Source of the DNA: Deltaproteobacteria bacterium
GTDB taxonomy: Bacteria > Desulfobacterota > Syntrophia > Syntrophales > Smithellaceae
Direction of reading: 5' to 3'
Length of the DNA: 64,000 nucleotides
Assembly (NCBI GenBank): GCA_022710585.1
Contig: JAKLGV010000005.1
Location: 68,053-132,052, forward strand
The position numbers were made by a program, and so were the translations under genes. The notes under the pieces are model-generated. The model was given only the letters and a program-made list of their open reading frames with translations, was not told the DNA's origin and did no database searches. Positions 1 through 8,711 of the stretch are shown one piece after another (the stretch's first letter is position 1; every line of letters starts with the position of its first letter).

Positions 1-374
1 AAATAGATCCAAATTATTTGAACTATTATCTAAATTCACATACCGCCAAAAACTATGGTAATTCTGTTAAAACCTTTGGGGTAAATCAGGCAAATATAAA
101 TGGTACGAAACTGAAAGGTTATCCATTCCCATATATTATTATTTCAGAACAAAAGCGAATCGTTGCCGAAATCGAATCCCGCCTTTCCGTTTGCGATAAA
201 ATTGAAGAGAGCATTGAAGAAAGCCTCAAACAGGCCGAAGCCCTGCGGCAAAGCATTTTGAAGAAAGCCTTTGAAGGCAAGCTCGTCCCCCAAGATCCTA
301 ATGATGAGCCGGCATCCAAATTACTCGAACGCATCAAAGCGGAAAAAGAAAAGAATAAAAAGGTGAAAAGATAG
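1..374 (+). CDS. hsdS: Type I restriction-modification specificity subunit HsdS, C-terminal part (5' end outside window)
   Basis: The frame is open to the left edge, so only the last ~124 residues are visible and the true start lies upstream. The visible part has the look of the second target-recognition domain of an HsdS (DPNYLNYYLNS, then GVNQANINGTKL and YPFPYIIISEQKRIV) followed by the conserved helical spacer (AEIESRLSVCDKIEESIEES) and a lysine-rich tail. HsdS subunits determine the DNA sequence bound by the HsdM2S methylase and HsdR2M2S nuclease. The stop is 22 bp before the AlbA-type gene, so the two are probably cotranscribed. The family is well supported; completeness cannot be judged. 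Confidence 0.85.
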   Translation, partial: IDPNYLNYYLNSHTAKNYGNSVKTFGVNQANINGTKLKGYPFPYIIISEQKRIVAEIESRLSVCDKIEESIEESLKQAEALRQSILKKAFEGKLVPQDPNDEPASKLLERIKAEKEKNKKVKR

Positions 375-396
375 AAAGATTCGAAAGGAAGGTATT

Positions 397-2064
397 ATGT
401 TACAAGAAGATGAGTTAATAGAAACACTTAACAAGCTTCGCAGTTTGCCTTCTGAAACAGAGGTCTTTGAATTTAAAGAGGCTAAAAATAATTTTGATTT
501 TACCAAACTGGGTAAATATTTTTCTGCGTTGTCCAATGAGGCCAACCTTAAAGGCACTCCTTATGCCTGGCTGATTTTCGGGATTAAAGATCGCGGACGC
601 ACAATAGTGGGAAGCCGGTTTCGTTCTGAGCGCAAAGACCTTGATAACCTGAAAGGGGAGATAGCAGCCAAAACAACGAACCGCGTCACTTTCATAGAAA
701 TTTATGAACTTTCTCTCTCTGGTAGCAGAGTTGTCATGTTTCAGATACCGGCAGCGCCAAAAGGAATACCCATTGCTTTTGAAGGTCACTACTATGGACG
801 GGATGGAGAAGAATTGTCACCTCTGAATCTGGAGGAAATAGAACGGATTAGAGGACAGGCAATAACTGAAGACTGGAGTGCGGGTATCGTGCAGGATGCA
901 ACGACAAACGATCTTGATCCTTCGGCAATCAGAAAGGCACGGAAAAACTTTAAGGAAAAATTCCATGGTCTGGCGGTAGATGTGGACTCATGGAATGACA
1001 TTACTTTTTTAAATAAAGCCAAATTGACTATCAAAGGAAAAATCACCCGTGCGGCAATCCTGCTGCTGGGGAGACCGGAATCGGAACATTTTCTCGGTCG
1101 GGCTGATGCAAAAATTCGCTGGGTGCTTAAAGATGCTAAAGGAAACGACAAGGATTATTATATCGAAAGTTGTCCCTTATTCCTGGCAGTTGATAAAGTA
1201 TATTCAAAAATCCGTAATCTGAAATATCGTTACATGAAAGAAGGAACGCTCTTCCCCGATGAAGTGGCTCAATACGAGCCTTTTGTTATTCGTGAAGCCA
1301 TAAACAATTGTATTGCCCATCAGGATTATACAAAAGGAGGCCGTATTAATGTTGTTGAGATGGATGACCAGTTGGTTTTTACTAATCTGGGCAGTTTCAT
1401 TCCCGGCTCTGTCGAAAGAGTTGTTCGAGAAGATGCCCCTGAAGAACATTACCGGAATAAATTTTTAGCTACGGCCATGTTCAATTTAAAAATGGTTGAT
1501 ACTGCCGGCGGCGGTATAAGAAAAATGTTCAATTATCAGAGAGCTCGTTTTTTTCCAATGCCGGAATATGATTTGTCAAAGCAAAGGGTCAAGGTAACAA
1601 TTATCGGTAAGGTTCTGGATTTGGATTTTGCAAGGTTACTGGCAAAGAAACAAGATTTAGATCTTGATGATATTATTGCACTAGATAAGGTTCAGAAAAA
1701 AAAGGCGTTGTCTGTTTCTGAAAGTAAGCGGCTTAAAGGAAAAGGTCTTATTGAAGGAAGGAAACCTAATTATCATATCTCTTTTGATGTGGCCGAAAAA
1801 GCAAACATGCAAGCCGATTACATTAAAACCCGTGGGTTGAAAGATGATCATTTTAAACAACTGCTTCTTGAGTATTTGGATAAATGTAAATACGTGACAA
1901 AAGAAGATATAGATAAGCTATTATTAGATATTCTGCCAGGTGTCTTAGATGAAAGTCAAAGAAAGAATAAGATACGTAATCTTATTTATGCAATGTCAAA
2001 AAAAGATAAGACCATAATAAATAAAGGCACTAATAGGTATCCTAAATGGGTGCGAGTAAGCTGA
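397..2064 (+). CDS. AlbA_2/Schlafen-type putative DNA-binding protein of a type I R-M locus
   Basis: A 555-residue protein. Residues ~15-150 resemble the AlbA_2 (Schlafen-type) nucleic-acid-binding domain: SETEVFEFKEAKNNFD, then LSNEANLKGTPYAWLIFGIKD and the later GHYYGRDGEELSPL. Residues ~295-375 resemble the RecG-like/HATPase_c_4 region (REAINNCIAHQDYTKGGRI, FTNLGSFIPG, GGGIRKMF). The C-terminal ~150 residues look like winged-helix segments. Such proteins are commonly encoded within type I restriction loci, where their role is not settled; regulation or accessory defence are guesses. It follows the hsdS stop by 22 bp with a ribosome site (GAAAGGAAGG) before the ATG. The function label is family-level only. 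Confidence 0.75.
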   Translation: MLQEDELIETLNKLRSLPSETEVFEFKEAKNNFDFTKLGKYFSALSNEANLKGTPYAWLIFGIKDRGRTIVGSRFRSERKDLDNLKGEIAAKTTNRVTFIEIYELSLSGSRVVMFQIPAAPKGIPIAFEGHYYGRDGEELSPLNLEEIERIRGQAITEDWSAGIVQDATTNDLDPSAIRKARKNFKEKFHGLAVDVDSWNDITFLNKAKLTIKGKITRAAILLLGRPESEHFLGRADAKIRWVLKDAKGNDKDYYIESCPLFLAVDKVYSKIRNLKYRYMKEGTLFPDEVAQYEPFVIREAINNCIAHQDYTKGGRINVVEMDDQLVFTNLGSFIPGSVERVVREDAPEEHYRNKFLATAMFNLKMVDTAGGGIRKMFNYQRARFFPMPEYDLSKQRVKVTIIGKVLDLDFARLLAKKQDLDLDDIIALDKVQKKKALSVSESKRLKGKGLIEGRKPNYHISFDVAEKANMQADYIKTRGLKDDHFKQLLLEYLDKCKYVTKEDIDKLLLDILPGVLDESQRKNKIRNLIYAMSKKDKTIINKGTNRYPKWVRVS

Positions 2065-2100
2065 AGTTTGTCTAAGTCTAGCTAAACTTTAGACAAACTT
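2064..2100 (+). repeat. 12-bp perfect inverted repeat overlapping the end of the AlbA-type gene
   Basis: AAGTTTGTCTAA (2064-2075) pairs perfectly with TTAGACAAACTT (2089-2100) across a 13-nt loop, beginning at the last base of the stop codon. The right arm continues into near-direct repeats of AAACTTTAGA up to about 2115. There is no clear T-tract, so it may be a weak terminator, an mRNA-stabilising stem or an operator. Confidence 0.5.
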
Positions 2101-2379
2101 TAGATAAACTTTTAGATGAAGATTAAAAAAGACGCCGGGATGATTGTTTTACAAGGTGTTGTATTCATTATTTAATTTATAGGCGGTGTTTGTTTTCTCA
2201 TTAGCTAAAATGCAAAACCTCATGCGCTATTTAAGAGCAACCATCCGGAAGCCCACGCATGAGGATTTACTTGCGGTTCATAAATTGCGCTTGCGGCATT
2301 AAAAGTCAAGTGGATTTCTAAATAGTAAAGATATTTGATTTGATAAATAATTTTGACAGTTTGAGGACATAGGAAGAGT
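2101..2379. other. Intergenic region between the AlbA-type gene and hsdM
   Basis: No supported gene. It contains a 9-bp inverted repeat CCTCATGCG (2218-2226) / CGCATGAGG (2257-2265) flanking a short open stretch of 26 codons beginning at about 2221, which has no ribosome site and is not called. The hsdM start is preceded by GAGGACATAGGAAG. Confidence 0.4.
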
Positions 2380-3882
2380 ATGAGTGACGAAACGAACAAT
2401 ACATCCAGCATCATCAGTAAGATATGGAGCTTCTGTAACACGCTGCGCGACGACGGCGTCGGCTATGGCGATTATCTGGAGCAGCTTACCTATCTGCTCT
2501 TTCTGAAAATGGCGGATGAATATTCCAAGCCGCCTTATAACAGAAAGCTGGATGTGCCCAAGGAATATAACTGGGAAAGTCTGACATCCAAAACAGGTGC
2601 GGCTTTGGAAAATCATTATACGGCTGTTCTGCGCGAACTGTCGAAAGCCAAAGGTACGCTGGGGCAGATTTTTACCAAAAGTCAGAACAAAATTCAGGAC
2701 CCGGCCAAGCTCTTTAAGCTCATTGACATGATTGACAAAGAGAAATGGACGTTAATGGGCACGGATGTCAAAGGCAAAATTTATGAAGGCCTGCTGGAAA
2801 AAAACGCTGAAGATACCAAAAGCGGCGCAGGGCAATATTTTACACCTAGGCCTCTGATTAAGGCGATGGTTGCCTGCATCCGACCCGAACCCGTGAAAAC
2901 CATTGCCGATCCAGCATGCGGCACGGGCGGTTTTTTTCTTGCCGCTTATGATTTTATTTCCGATGCTAATAATTTTACACTGAACAAAGAACAGAAAGCA
3001 TTTCTCAAAAATTCGACATTTTACGGTAACGAGATTGTGGCCGGAGCTCGACGTCTGGCGCTGATGAATATGTTTCTTCATAACATCGGCGATATTGATT
3101 CGGAAACTTTTATATTACCGACGGATTCTTTGGTAGCGGATACCGGCTTGCGCGTGGATTACGTGCTGACCAATCCGCCTTTCGGCAAGAAAAGCAGCAT
3201 GACGTTTACCAATGAAGAAGGCGAGCAGGAAAAAGAAGACCTAACTTATAACCGGCAGGACTTCTGGGCGACGACAAGCAACAAGCAACTCAATTTTGTC
3301 CAACACATTCACACAATGCTCAAAACCAGCGGCAAGGCGGCGGTGGTTTTGCCGGATAATGTTTTGTTTGAAGGCGGCGCGGGCGAAACAGTCCGAAAAA
3401 AATTACTCGAAACAACAGACCTGCATACGATTTTGAGATTGCCCACCGGTATCTTCTACGCGCAGGGAGTTAAAGCCAATGTTTTATTCTTTGACAGCAA
3501 GCCGGCCAGCAAAGACCCGTGGACGCAGGAGGTCTGGATATATGATTACCGGACGAACATTCGTCATACGCTGAAAAAATCGCCGCTGAAATTTGAAGAT
3601 CTTCAGGACTTTATAAAATGCTACAATCCGGAAAACCGGCACAAACGCAAAGAGACCTGGAATGCGGAAAAAAATCCCGAAGGCCGCTGGCGAAAATTCA
3701 CTTATGACGAAATTGTCAGCCGCGACAAGACTAGTCTGGATATTACTTGGCTTAAAGATAAAAGTCTTGCCGATCTGGACAACCTGCCCGACCCGGATGT
3801 TCTGGCAAACGATATCATCGAAAACCTCGAATCGGCCGTAGAGAGTTTCAAAGAAATTATGGTAACTATCAACGGGAAATAG
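2380..3882 (+). CDS. hsdM: Type I restriction-modification DNA methyltransferase subunit HsdM
   Basis: A 500-residue N6-adenine DNA methyltransferase, normal length for HsdM. Residues ~5-140 form the helical HsdM_N domain (LRDDGVGYGDYLEQLTYLLF). The SAM-binding motif I is ADPACGTGGFF (~176) and the catalytic motif IV is TNPPFG (~264). The segment GAGQYFTPRPLIKAMV just before motif I is typical of the family. It would methylate adenines at the site chosen by HsdS. It is 315 bp downstream of the AlbA-type gene rather than directly coupled to an intact hsdS, and no hsdR is visible, so whether it works in a complete system cannot be told here. The ATG is preceded by AGGAAG. Confidence 0.93.
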   Translation: MSDETNNTSSIISKIWSFCNTLRDDGVGYGDYLEQLTYLLFLKMADEYSKPPYNRKLDVPKEYNWESLTSKTGAALENHYTAVLRELSKAKGTLGQIFTKSQNKIQDPAKLFKLIDMIDKEKWTLMGTDVKGKIYEGLLEKNAEDTKSGAGQYFTPRPLIKAMVACIRPEPVKTIADPACGTGGFFLAAYDFISDANNFTLNKEQKAFLKNSTFYGNEIVAGARRLALMNMFLHNIGDIDSETFILPTDSLVADTGLRVDYVLTNPPFGKKSSMTFTNEEGEQEKEDLTYNRQDFWATTSNKQLNFVQHIHTMLKTSGKAAVVLPDNVLFEGGAGETVRKKLLETTDLHTILRLPTGIFYAQGVKANVLFFDSKPASKDPWTQEVWIYDYRTNIRHTLKKSPLKFEDLQDFIKCYNPENRHKRKETWNAEKNPEGRWRKFTYDEIVSRDKTSLDITWLKDKSLADLDNLPDPDVLANDIIENLESAVESFKEIMVTINGK

Positions 3883-3884
3883 CA

Positions 3885-3977
3885 ATGTCGGATGAATTAA
3901 CTCAGTCAGAAAAAGTTCCGGATGAAACGCCGCCATTGCAGCTTGAACCTGAATGTTTGAAAATTTTGCCTGGTTGA
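3885..3977 (+). pseudogene. Short ORF after hsdM, possible 5' remnant of an hsdS
   Basis: The ATG is 3 bp after the hsdM stop and gives 30 codons ending in ...LEPECLKILPG before TGA. In type I systems the gene directly after hsdM is usually hsdS, and many HsdS proteins begin with a short acidic stretch leading into a L-P-x-G-W motif. The ORF stops exactly at that point, which suggests a gene truncated after its first ~30 codons. No further HsdS-like sequence is seen before the next gene. This is an inference; it could also be a chance ORF. Confidence 0.3.
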
Positions 3978-4077
3978 TAATCTAAAACCGGTTCAACGGA
4001 AGAATGATTGAATCGCCAGGATTAAATCGGGCAGATGCCGGATGTTGCGGTTATCATCGAAACCGGGTCAAGCGTGT

Positions 4078-4641
4078 ATGAATATCGAAGCATACATCAA
4101 TCATTTCGGTTACGTTGTCGTCCTGTTGGCAACCTTTTTTGCAGGGGAGGCAATCCTAGTGCTGGCCGGATTTCTGGCGCACCGCGGGTATCTTGATTTT
4201 TCCGCGGTTGTTTTGGTTGCCTTCCTGGGCTCCCTGACCAGCGACCAACTCTATTTTTTCATCGGACGGAATAAGGGCTTTGCCTATCTGGACAAACATC
4301 CCTCGTGGAAGGTTAAATCCGGGCGCATTTTGCAGCTTATCCAACGGCATCAAAACCTTGTTATTCTGCTATTCAGATTTGTTTACGGTGTGCGTACCAT
4401 TACACCGTTTGTTGTCGGAGTGAGCCGCGTTTCCCCGCTTAAATATTTTATGCTGAATGCTGTTGGTGCGCTGGTATGGGCAATCACCTTAACTTCTCTG
4501 GGGTATGTTTTTGGACATACAGCCGAGCTTATTCTCGATGATATCAAAAAGTATGAATTCACGATGATGGGGATTATTCTGCTAGCTGGTCTGGTGGGCT
4601 GGATTCTGCATTTTCGCGCGAGAGAGAAAGAGAAGATTTAA
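4078..4641 (+). CDS. DedA/SNARE-associated (VTT-domain) inner-membrane protein
   Basis: 187 residues from the ATG at 4078; an in-frame ATG at 4042 would add 12 residues but gives a less typical N-terminus. Typical DedA features are the early hydrophobic segment (VVVLLATFFAGEAILVLAGFLA), the GSLTSDQLYFFIGR segment, and the FRFVYGVRTITPFVVG motif with its conserved arginine and glycine, followed by two further hydrophobic helices. DedA proteins act in the inner membrane in lipid-carrier recycling and membrane homeostasis. Neighbours give no pathway hint; the next gene is another membrane protein 78 bp on. Confidence 0.85.
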   Translation: MNIEAYINHFGYVVVLLATFFAGEAILVLAGFLAHRGYLDFSAVVLVAFLGSLTSDQLYFFIGRNKGFAYLDKHPSWKVKSGRILQLIQRHQNLVILLFRFVYGVRTITPFVVGVSRVSPLKYFMLNAVGALVWAITLTSLGYVFGHTAELILDDIKKYEFTMMGIILLAGLVGWILHFRAREKEKI

Positions 4642-4670
4642 ACACATCAACATTTTCTCAACAAAACCTG

Positions 4671-4694
4671 CCGCTGATGCAAAGAAATCAGCGG
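4671..4694. repeat. 8-bp inverted repeat between the dedA-like and DUF1003 genes
   Basis: CCGCTGAT (4671-4678) and ATCAGCGG (4687-4694) form a GC-rich stem with an 8-nt loop, without a T-tract. It may be a weak terminator for the dedA-like gene or a processing stem before the DUF1003 ribosome site. Confidence 0.35.
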
Positions 4695-4719
4695 CGGCGT
4701 TGAAGCAAGGAGGATAACG

Positions 4720-5427
4720 ATGACAAAAAATGGCGATGCAAATCGTGCCTGTCAAATCTGCGGTTCGAAGGTTCTTCAGGATTTGAAACCGGCAAGTATG
4801 GTCAGGTTGGGGATAGTTGACCTGATCAGGCAGGATAAAGGGGATTGGGATGAGCATGGCTGGATATGCTCCAATGATCTTGATAAATACCGCCATATTT
4901 ATGTGGAAGAACTTCTCAAGGATGAGAAAGGGGAACTTTCGGAAACGGAGCAGGAAGTGCTCAACAGCATGAAAGAGCAGGAAATCCTCTCGAGAAATCC
5001 AGACGTCGACTTTGAGGAAAATCTGACCTTGGGTGAACGTCTTGCCGATCAAATAGCAGACTTCGGCGGAAGTTGGGTATTCATCGGTATTTTTGTACTG
5101 ATCATTATTGTCTGGATGTTTGTCAACACCTATGTTCTTGTGGCTCATCCTTTTGATCCATATCCGTATATTTTGCTGAATCTGGTGCTGTCATGTCTTG
5201 CGGCTCTTCAGGCGCCGGTGATTATGATGAGTCAAAATCGTCAGGAGTCAAGGGATCGTGAACGTTCCCTGCACGATTATCAAATAAACCTCAAGGCCGA
5301 GCTGGAAATACGTCATCTTCATCAGAAACTGGATCAACTGATGTCGCACCAGTGGCAGCGGCTTGTAGAGATTCAGGAGGTTCAAATGAATCTCATGAAT
5401 GAACTGCTCGGCAAGCAAGGCAAATGA
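4720..5427 (+). CDS. DUF1003-family membrane protein with N-terminal zinc-finger-like segment
   Basis: 235 residues with an ideal ribosome site (AAGGAGG, 6 nt before the ATG). The N-terminus has a Cys pair (CQICGSK) and a later single Cys (WICSNDL), then a charged helix. Two adjacent hydrophobic segments lie at ~118-140 and ~148-172 (WVFIGIFVLIIIVWMFVN; YILLNLVLSCLAALQAPVIMM) followed by the signature MMSQNRQESRDRER and a long amphipathic coiled coil (~180-230). This matches the DUF1003 family, which has no established function. The gene appears monocistronic. Confidence 0.85.
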   Translation: MTKNGDANRACQICGSKVLQDLKPASMVRLGIVDLIRQDKGDWDEHGWICSNDLDKYRHIYVEELLKDEKGELSETEQEVLNSMKEQEILSRNPDVDFEENLTLGERLADQIADFGGSWVFIGIFVLIIIVWMFVNTYVLVAHPFDPYPYILLNLVLSCLAALQAPVIMMSQNRQESRDRERSLHDYQINLKAELEIRHLHQKLDQLMSHQWQRLVEIQEVQMNLMNELLGKQGK

Positions 5428-5595
5428 TTCTTTGATAAGCATGTAATCACAATGGCGACGGCCTGATTTTTATTGAAGTACGAATGAATATTGCTTATAG
5501 TTTTGCCGACGACTGATGGAGGCAGATTCATCTCAAGTTCAATAAATAACCGCAAAGGCTGATGGACGTTTAGACCGCAAGAAAGAAGAGCCGAC

Positions 5596-6501
5596 ATGAA
5601 ATTACAGGCAGACGGAAATTTTGGCGAGTGGATCACTGTGGGAGGTAACCATTTTTATCCCGGCTATATTATTAAAGGAAGAAAAAAACGTTTGATGATC
5701 GATGCCGGAATTAACATGATGGGGCCGGCCTATATCGCTTCACTGGAAAAAATCTTCGGCGATAAAAACGCTCTGGACTACGTGTTTGCTACCCATTCCC
5801 ATTTTGACCATCTGGGCGCAATTCCCTATCTCAAGAGGAAACTGCCCCATCTTCAGGCTGGCGCCGCCCGGCGGGTCGGAGCTCTGATGCAAAAGCAATC
5901 TGTTCTCGACTTGATGACCACCTTGAGTGAACTCCAAAGATTTTTTTTCCAGGACATCGTCGGAAAAGAAGATGTCCATATCGAACCGGTGGATTTTGAA
6001 ATCACACTTAAAGAAGGCGACCGATTTGATCTTGGTGGTGTGACCTGCGAAGTTTACGATGTGCCGGGACACACCGGGGACTCGCTGGCGTTTTTCATCC
6101 CCGAAATCAGAGCGCTGTTTGCCGGAGAAGCTTACGGCATCCCGGAAGGGGATAAAGACGGCGAGGTGCAGGTTGAGTTTTTATCCTCTTATGAAGATTA
6201 CGTTTCTTCTCTGGAAAAAATGATCCGTCTTCAACCCAAACTCATCGGCATGGCTCACCTTTGGGTTTTTACCGATGACGACGCCACCGCTTTCTTGCGG
6301 CGGTCTCTCGAAGCCACACCCCGGTATCGGCAACTGATTGAAACCTACCTGGATGCCGCCAACGGAGATATCGACACTGCCGTGCAATCCATGGTCAAAA
6401 AGGAATATGATGAAAAGGGAACGATTGCGCAACCTCGGGAAGCTTATATTCAGAATTTAAACGCGCAGGTGCGTCGGGTGGCGTCCATAAGAACACAGTG
6501 A
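5596..6501 (+). CDS. Metallo-beta-lactamase-fold hydrolase
   Basis: 301 residues. The zinc-binding signature THSHFDHLGA (~66-75) is intact, and later metal or fold positions are visible: DVPGHTGDS (~154-162), AGEAYGIP (~176) and GMAHLWVF (~217). The fold is typical of glyoxalase II-like and related hydrolases; the substrate cannot be assigned. Residues ~240-301 are a helical C-terminal extension. The gene stands alone, preceded by GAAAGAAGAGCCGAC before the ATG. Confidence 0.88.
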   Translation: MKLQADGNFGEWITVGGNHFYPGYIIKGRKKRLMIDAGINMMGPAYIASLEKIFGDKNALDYVFATHSHFDHLGAIPYLKRKLPHLQAGAARRVGALMQKQSVLDLMTTLSELQRFFFQDIVGKEDVHIEPVDFEITLKEGDRFDLGGVTCEVYDVPGHTGDSLAFFIPEIRALFAGEAYGIPEGDKDGEVQVEFLSSYEDYVSSLEKMIRLQPKLIGMAHLWVFTDDDATAFLRRSLEATPRYRQLIETYLDAANGDIDTAVQSMVKKEYDEKGTIAQPREAYIQNLNAQVRRVASIRTQ

Positions 6502-6678
6502 CGCCGCCAGAACAAATAAGATCTGGCTCTCCTGGAAACATCTTTCGGCAGGTTTGAAATACGTCAGAGCCTTGACAATTCGGCCCAGTAGTTTTTGATT
6601 GACACAAAATTATAAATCTTTTAGCATGCGAAACACGAAGAGGTTAAAAACAATCCAATAAAAGGAAAGGAGAAGGTT

Positions 6679-6816
6679 ATGAGAAATTTAAAAGGGGTTG
6701 AAGATTTTGTCGGTATAGATCCCAGTCATGAAGCCTATGTCTATTATGAAGTTTCTTTAGACGAAAATGTCGTTCCGCAGTTCTTTCCCGGATGTCCCCC
6801 CAGTGATGCGATTTAA
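6679..6816 (+). CDS. Small protein of 45 residues, unknown function
   Basis: A strong ribosome site (AAAGGAGAAGG, 3-6 nt before the ATG) precedes a 45-codon ORF and a near-perfect intrinsic terminator begins 24 bp after its stop, so this looks like a small monocistronic gene. The protein is acidic, with an aromatic cluster (EAYVYYEVSLDE) and a C-terminal FFPGCPPSDAI containing one cysteine. There is no transmembrane segment or signal peptide. I do not recognise the family. A post-translationally modified peptide is conceivable, but no modifying enzyme is adjacent. Confidence 0.6.
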   Translation: MRNLKGVEDFVGIDPSHEAYVYYEVSLDENVVPQFFPGCPPSDAI

Positions 6817-6840
6817 AAAAAGATCTGTAAATAAACAGCA

Positions 6841-6874
6841 AAAAAGCAGAATCGATTATGATTCTGCTTTTTTT
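6841..6874. terminator. Bidirectional intrinsic terminator
   Basis: AAAAGCAGAATC and GATTCTGCTTTT form a 12-bp perfect stem with a 6-nt loop, flanked by A and T tracts on both sides. On the plus strand it ends the 45-residue gene. Confidence 0.9.
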
Positions 6875-7037
6875 ATCTTTATCTTCAATACAGTTCCAAT
6901 AAGTCTTTGAATCATCCGATTAAAACAACCATCCGGAAGGGGATCGGAGCCTATTTCGAGATTGACTTGCCCCGCCGGTTTCCCTATACTTTCTCCACAA
7001 AAGACATCTTCCTGAAAAGTTCTTCTAACGGTGAAAT

Positions 7038-7673
7038 ATGAAGCACACGTTGACACATGAAGAGCGTAGCCGTCTGGACCGGCTTGTGGTGGAGGCGGAA
7101 AAGCGCGCGGGCGCGCAGATCGTTCTGGCCGTTGTTGAACGAAGCGACCATTATCCCGAACTTCCCTGGAAAGCCTTTGCGTTGGGCGCGTCTCTGGGCG
7201 GCGGGGCGGTTCTGGCCGTTAACCTGATGAGTCCTCTTCCCTCGCCCTCTCTGACGGCGCTTCTAGCGATTGTCATGATGCTTTCCACAGGCGCGGGTCT
7301 GGCTCTTTTGTGTGTCTTTGTTCCGGATTTTGCCCGCCTCTTTCTGCAGACCCATCGCGCGGATGTGGAGGCAAGGCAATACGCGGATTCCCTGTTTCTG
7401 TCGCGGGAAATGTTTGCCGCGCGCGACCGTCGGGCGGTTTTGCTGATGATCAGCCTTTTTGAACGGCGGATTGTTGTGCTGCCCGACACGGGCCTGTCTC
7501 AAACCTTAAACCGGACGGCCACGTCAGCGGTTATCCGGGAGATGCGGGTTTCCCTTCGGGCGGGGCAGACCGCGCGAGCTCTGGAGGCTGGTTTGAAGAA
7601 GCTGGAAGAGATCATCACACAGACTGAATGTGCCGGCGCCCTGCCGAATGTCATCGAGGAGAAAGGCGCATGA
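7038..7673 (+). CDS. TPM-domain membrane protein
   Basis: 211 residues. Residues 1-40 (LTHEERSRLDRLVVEAEKRAGAQIVLAVVE) and 120-200 (RDRRAVLLMISLFERRIVVLPDTGL) match the TPM (YgcG/Psb32-type) fold, interrupted by two transmembrane segments at ~46-68 and ~72-95. This split-domain arrangement is typical of the cytosolic-facing partner of secreted TPM proteins. Its stop overlaps the next start by 4 bp (ATGA), so the two are translationally coupled and probably function together at the envelope. The precise role is unknown. Confidence 0.8.
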   Translation: MKHTLTHEERSRLDRLVVEAEKRAGAQIVLAVVERSDHYPELPWKAFALGASLGGGAVLAVNLMSPLPSPSLTALLAIVMMLSTGAGLALLCVFVPDFARLFLQTHRADVEARQYADSLFLSREMFAARDRRAVLLMISLFERRIVVLPDTGLSQTLNRTATSAVIREMRVSLRAGQTARALEAGLKKLEEIITQTECAGALPNVIEEKGA

Positions 7674-8614
7674 AAAGAATCCTTTCTCTGGCCTTTATGA
7701 TGGTTTTGCTGTTCTCCGCCTGCCGCGCTTTTGCCGTTGATGTTCCCTATCTGACGGGCCGCGTGACGGACAACGCGCAGATTCTTTCGGATGACGCGCG
7801 CAAATCCATCACCGCGCTTCTCAAGGCGCACGAGGACAGGACGACCAACCAGATTGCCGTGCTGACGGTGACAACCCTCGAGGGTGTCAGCATTGAAGAA
7901 TACGCAAACGAGGTCTTCAACACCTGGAAGCTGGGACAAAAAGGAAAGGACAACGGCATTCTGGTCGTGGTGGCACCCGGCGAAAGACGAATGCGAATTG
8001 AGGTGGGATACGGGCTGGAAGGGACGATGACGGACGGCAAGGCGGGCAGCATTATCCGCAATGTGATGACCCCGCACTTTAAAAGCAGCGACTACAATCA
8101 AGGCATTGCCGAAGGCGTGAAATCCATCATCAATGTGCTGGAAGGAGGCGAAGAGCCGGCGGAGCCGCAAGCGGGCAGCAGCATGTCCGACAAAAAATCC
8201 GGCTTTAATCTGGAGGCACCGGATATGTCCATGACTGAACGGATCCTGCTGGGCGCTTTTATTTTCGGCATCATAGGGCTTTTCACCGTCGTTGGCGTAA
8301 TGACGCCCGGCATGGGCTGGTTTCTCTATCTTTTCCTGATTCCCTTCTGGGCCATGTTTCCCGTCATCGTTGTTGGCACGACCGGAGCGCTCTACATGTT
8401 CATTACGTATCTGGTGGCATATCCGATTGCCAAGATTATTCTGAGAAATTCGGACTGGTACGCCAGGGCGGCAAAAGATCTTAAAACCAAGGGACGGGCC
8501 AATATCGGTGGGTTTGTTATGACCTCCGGCGGATCGGGCGGCTCGTGGAGTTCCGGTGGCGGCTTTTCAGGCGGCGGCTCCTCCGGGGGAGGAGGGGCTT
8601 CGGGAAGCTGGTAG
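7670..8614 (+). CDS. Secreted TPM-domain protein (YgcG family) with C-terminal Gly/Ser tail
   Basis: 314 residues from the ATG at 7670, which gives a proper signal peptide (MKRILSLAFMMVLLFSACRAFA); the SAC could also be read as a weak lipobox. The TPM domain spans ~25-165 (VTDNAQILSDDARKSI, NQIAVLTVTTLEG, WKLGQKGKDNGILVVVAPGE, RIEVGYGLEG). Two or three hydrophobic segments follow at ~185-250, and the protein ends in a glycine/serine-rich tail (GGSGGSWSSGGGFSGGGSS), a hallmark of YgcG/TPM_phosphatase proteins. It overlaps the upstream TPM gene by 4 bp. A membrane-associated periplasmic role is likely. Confidence 0.88.
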   Translation: MKRILSLAFMMVLLFSACRAFAVDVPYLTGRVTDNAQILSDDARKSITALLKAHEDRTTNQIAVLTVTTLEGVSIEEYANEVFNTWKLGQKGKDNGILVVVAPGERRMRIEVGYGLEGTMTDGKAGSIIRNVMTPHFKSSDYNQGIAEGVKSIINVLEGGEEPAEPQAGSSMSDKKSGFNLEAPDMSMTERILLGAFIFGIIGLFTVVGVMTPGMGWFLYLFLIPFWAMFPVIVVGTTGALYMFITYLVAYPIAKIILRNSDWYARAAKDLKTKGRANIGGFVMTSGGSGGSWSSGGGFSGGGSSGGGGASGSW

Positions 8615-8711
8615 ATTATTCAGAATCATCGGGGACCATTGAGGAATAATGATGCTCGGAAAACACGCGGCGCTTCCGGGGAACGCGCCCTGCCGTTAAT
8701 GGAGGAAATGA

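Noticed and set aside
2239..2252. CAACCATCCGGAAG occurring also near 6927
   Set aside because: A single 14-base match in a 64-kb window is expected by chance; there are no longer flanking similarities.
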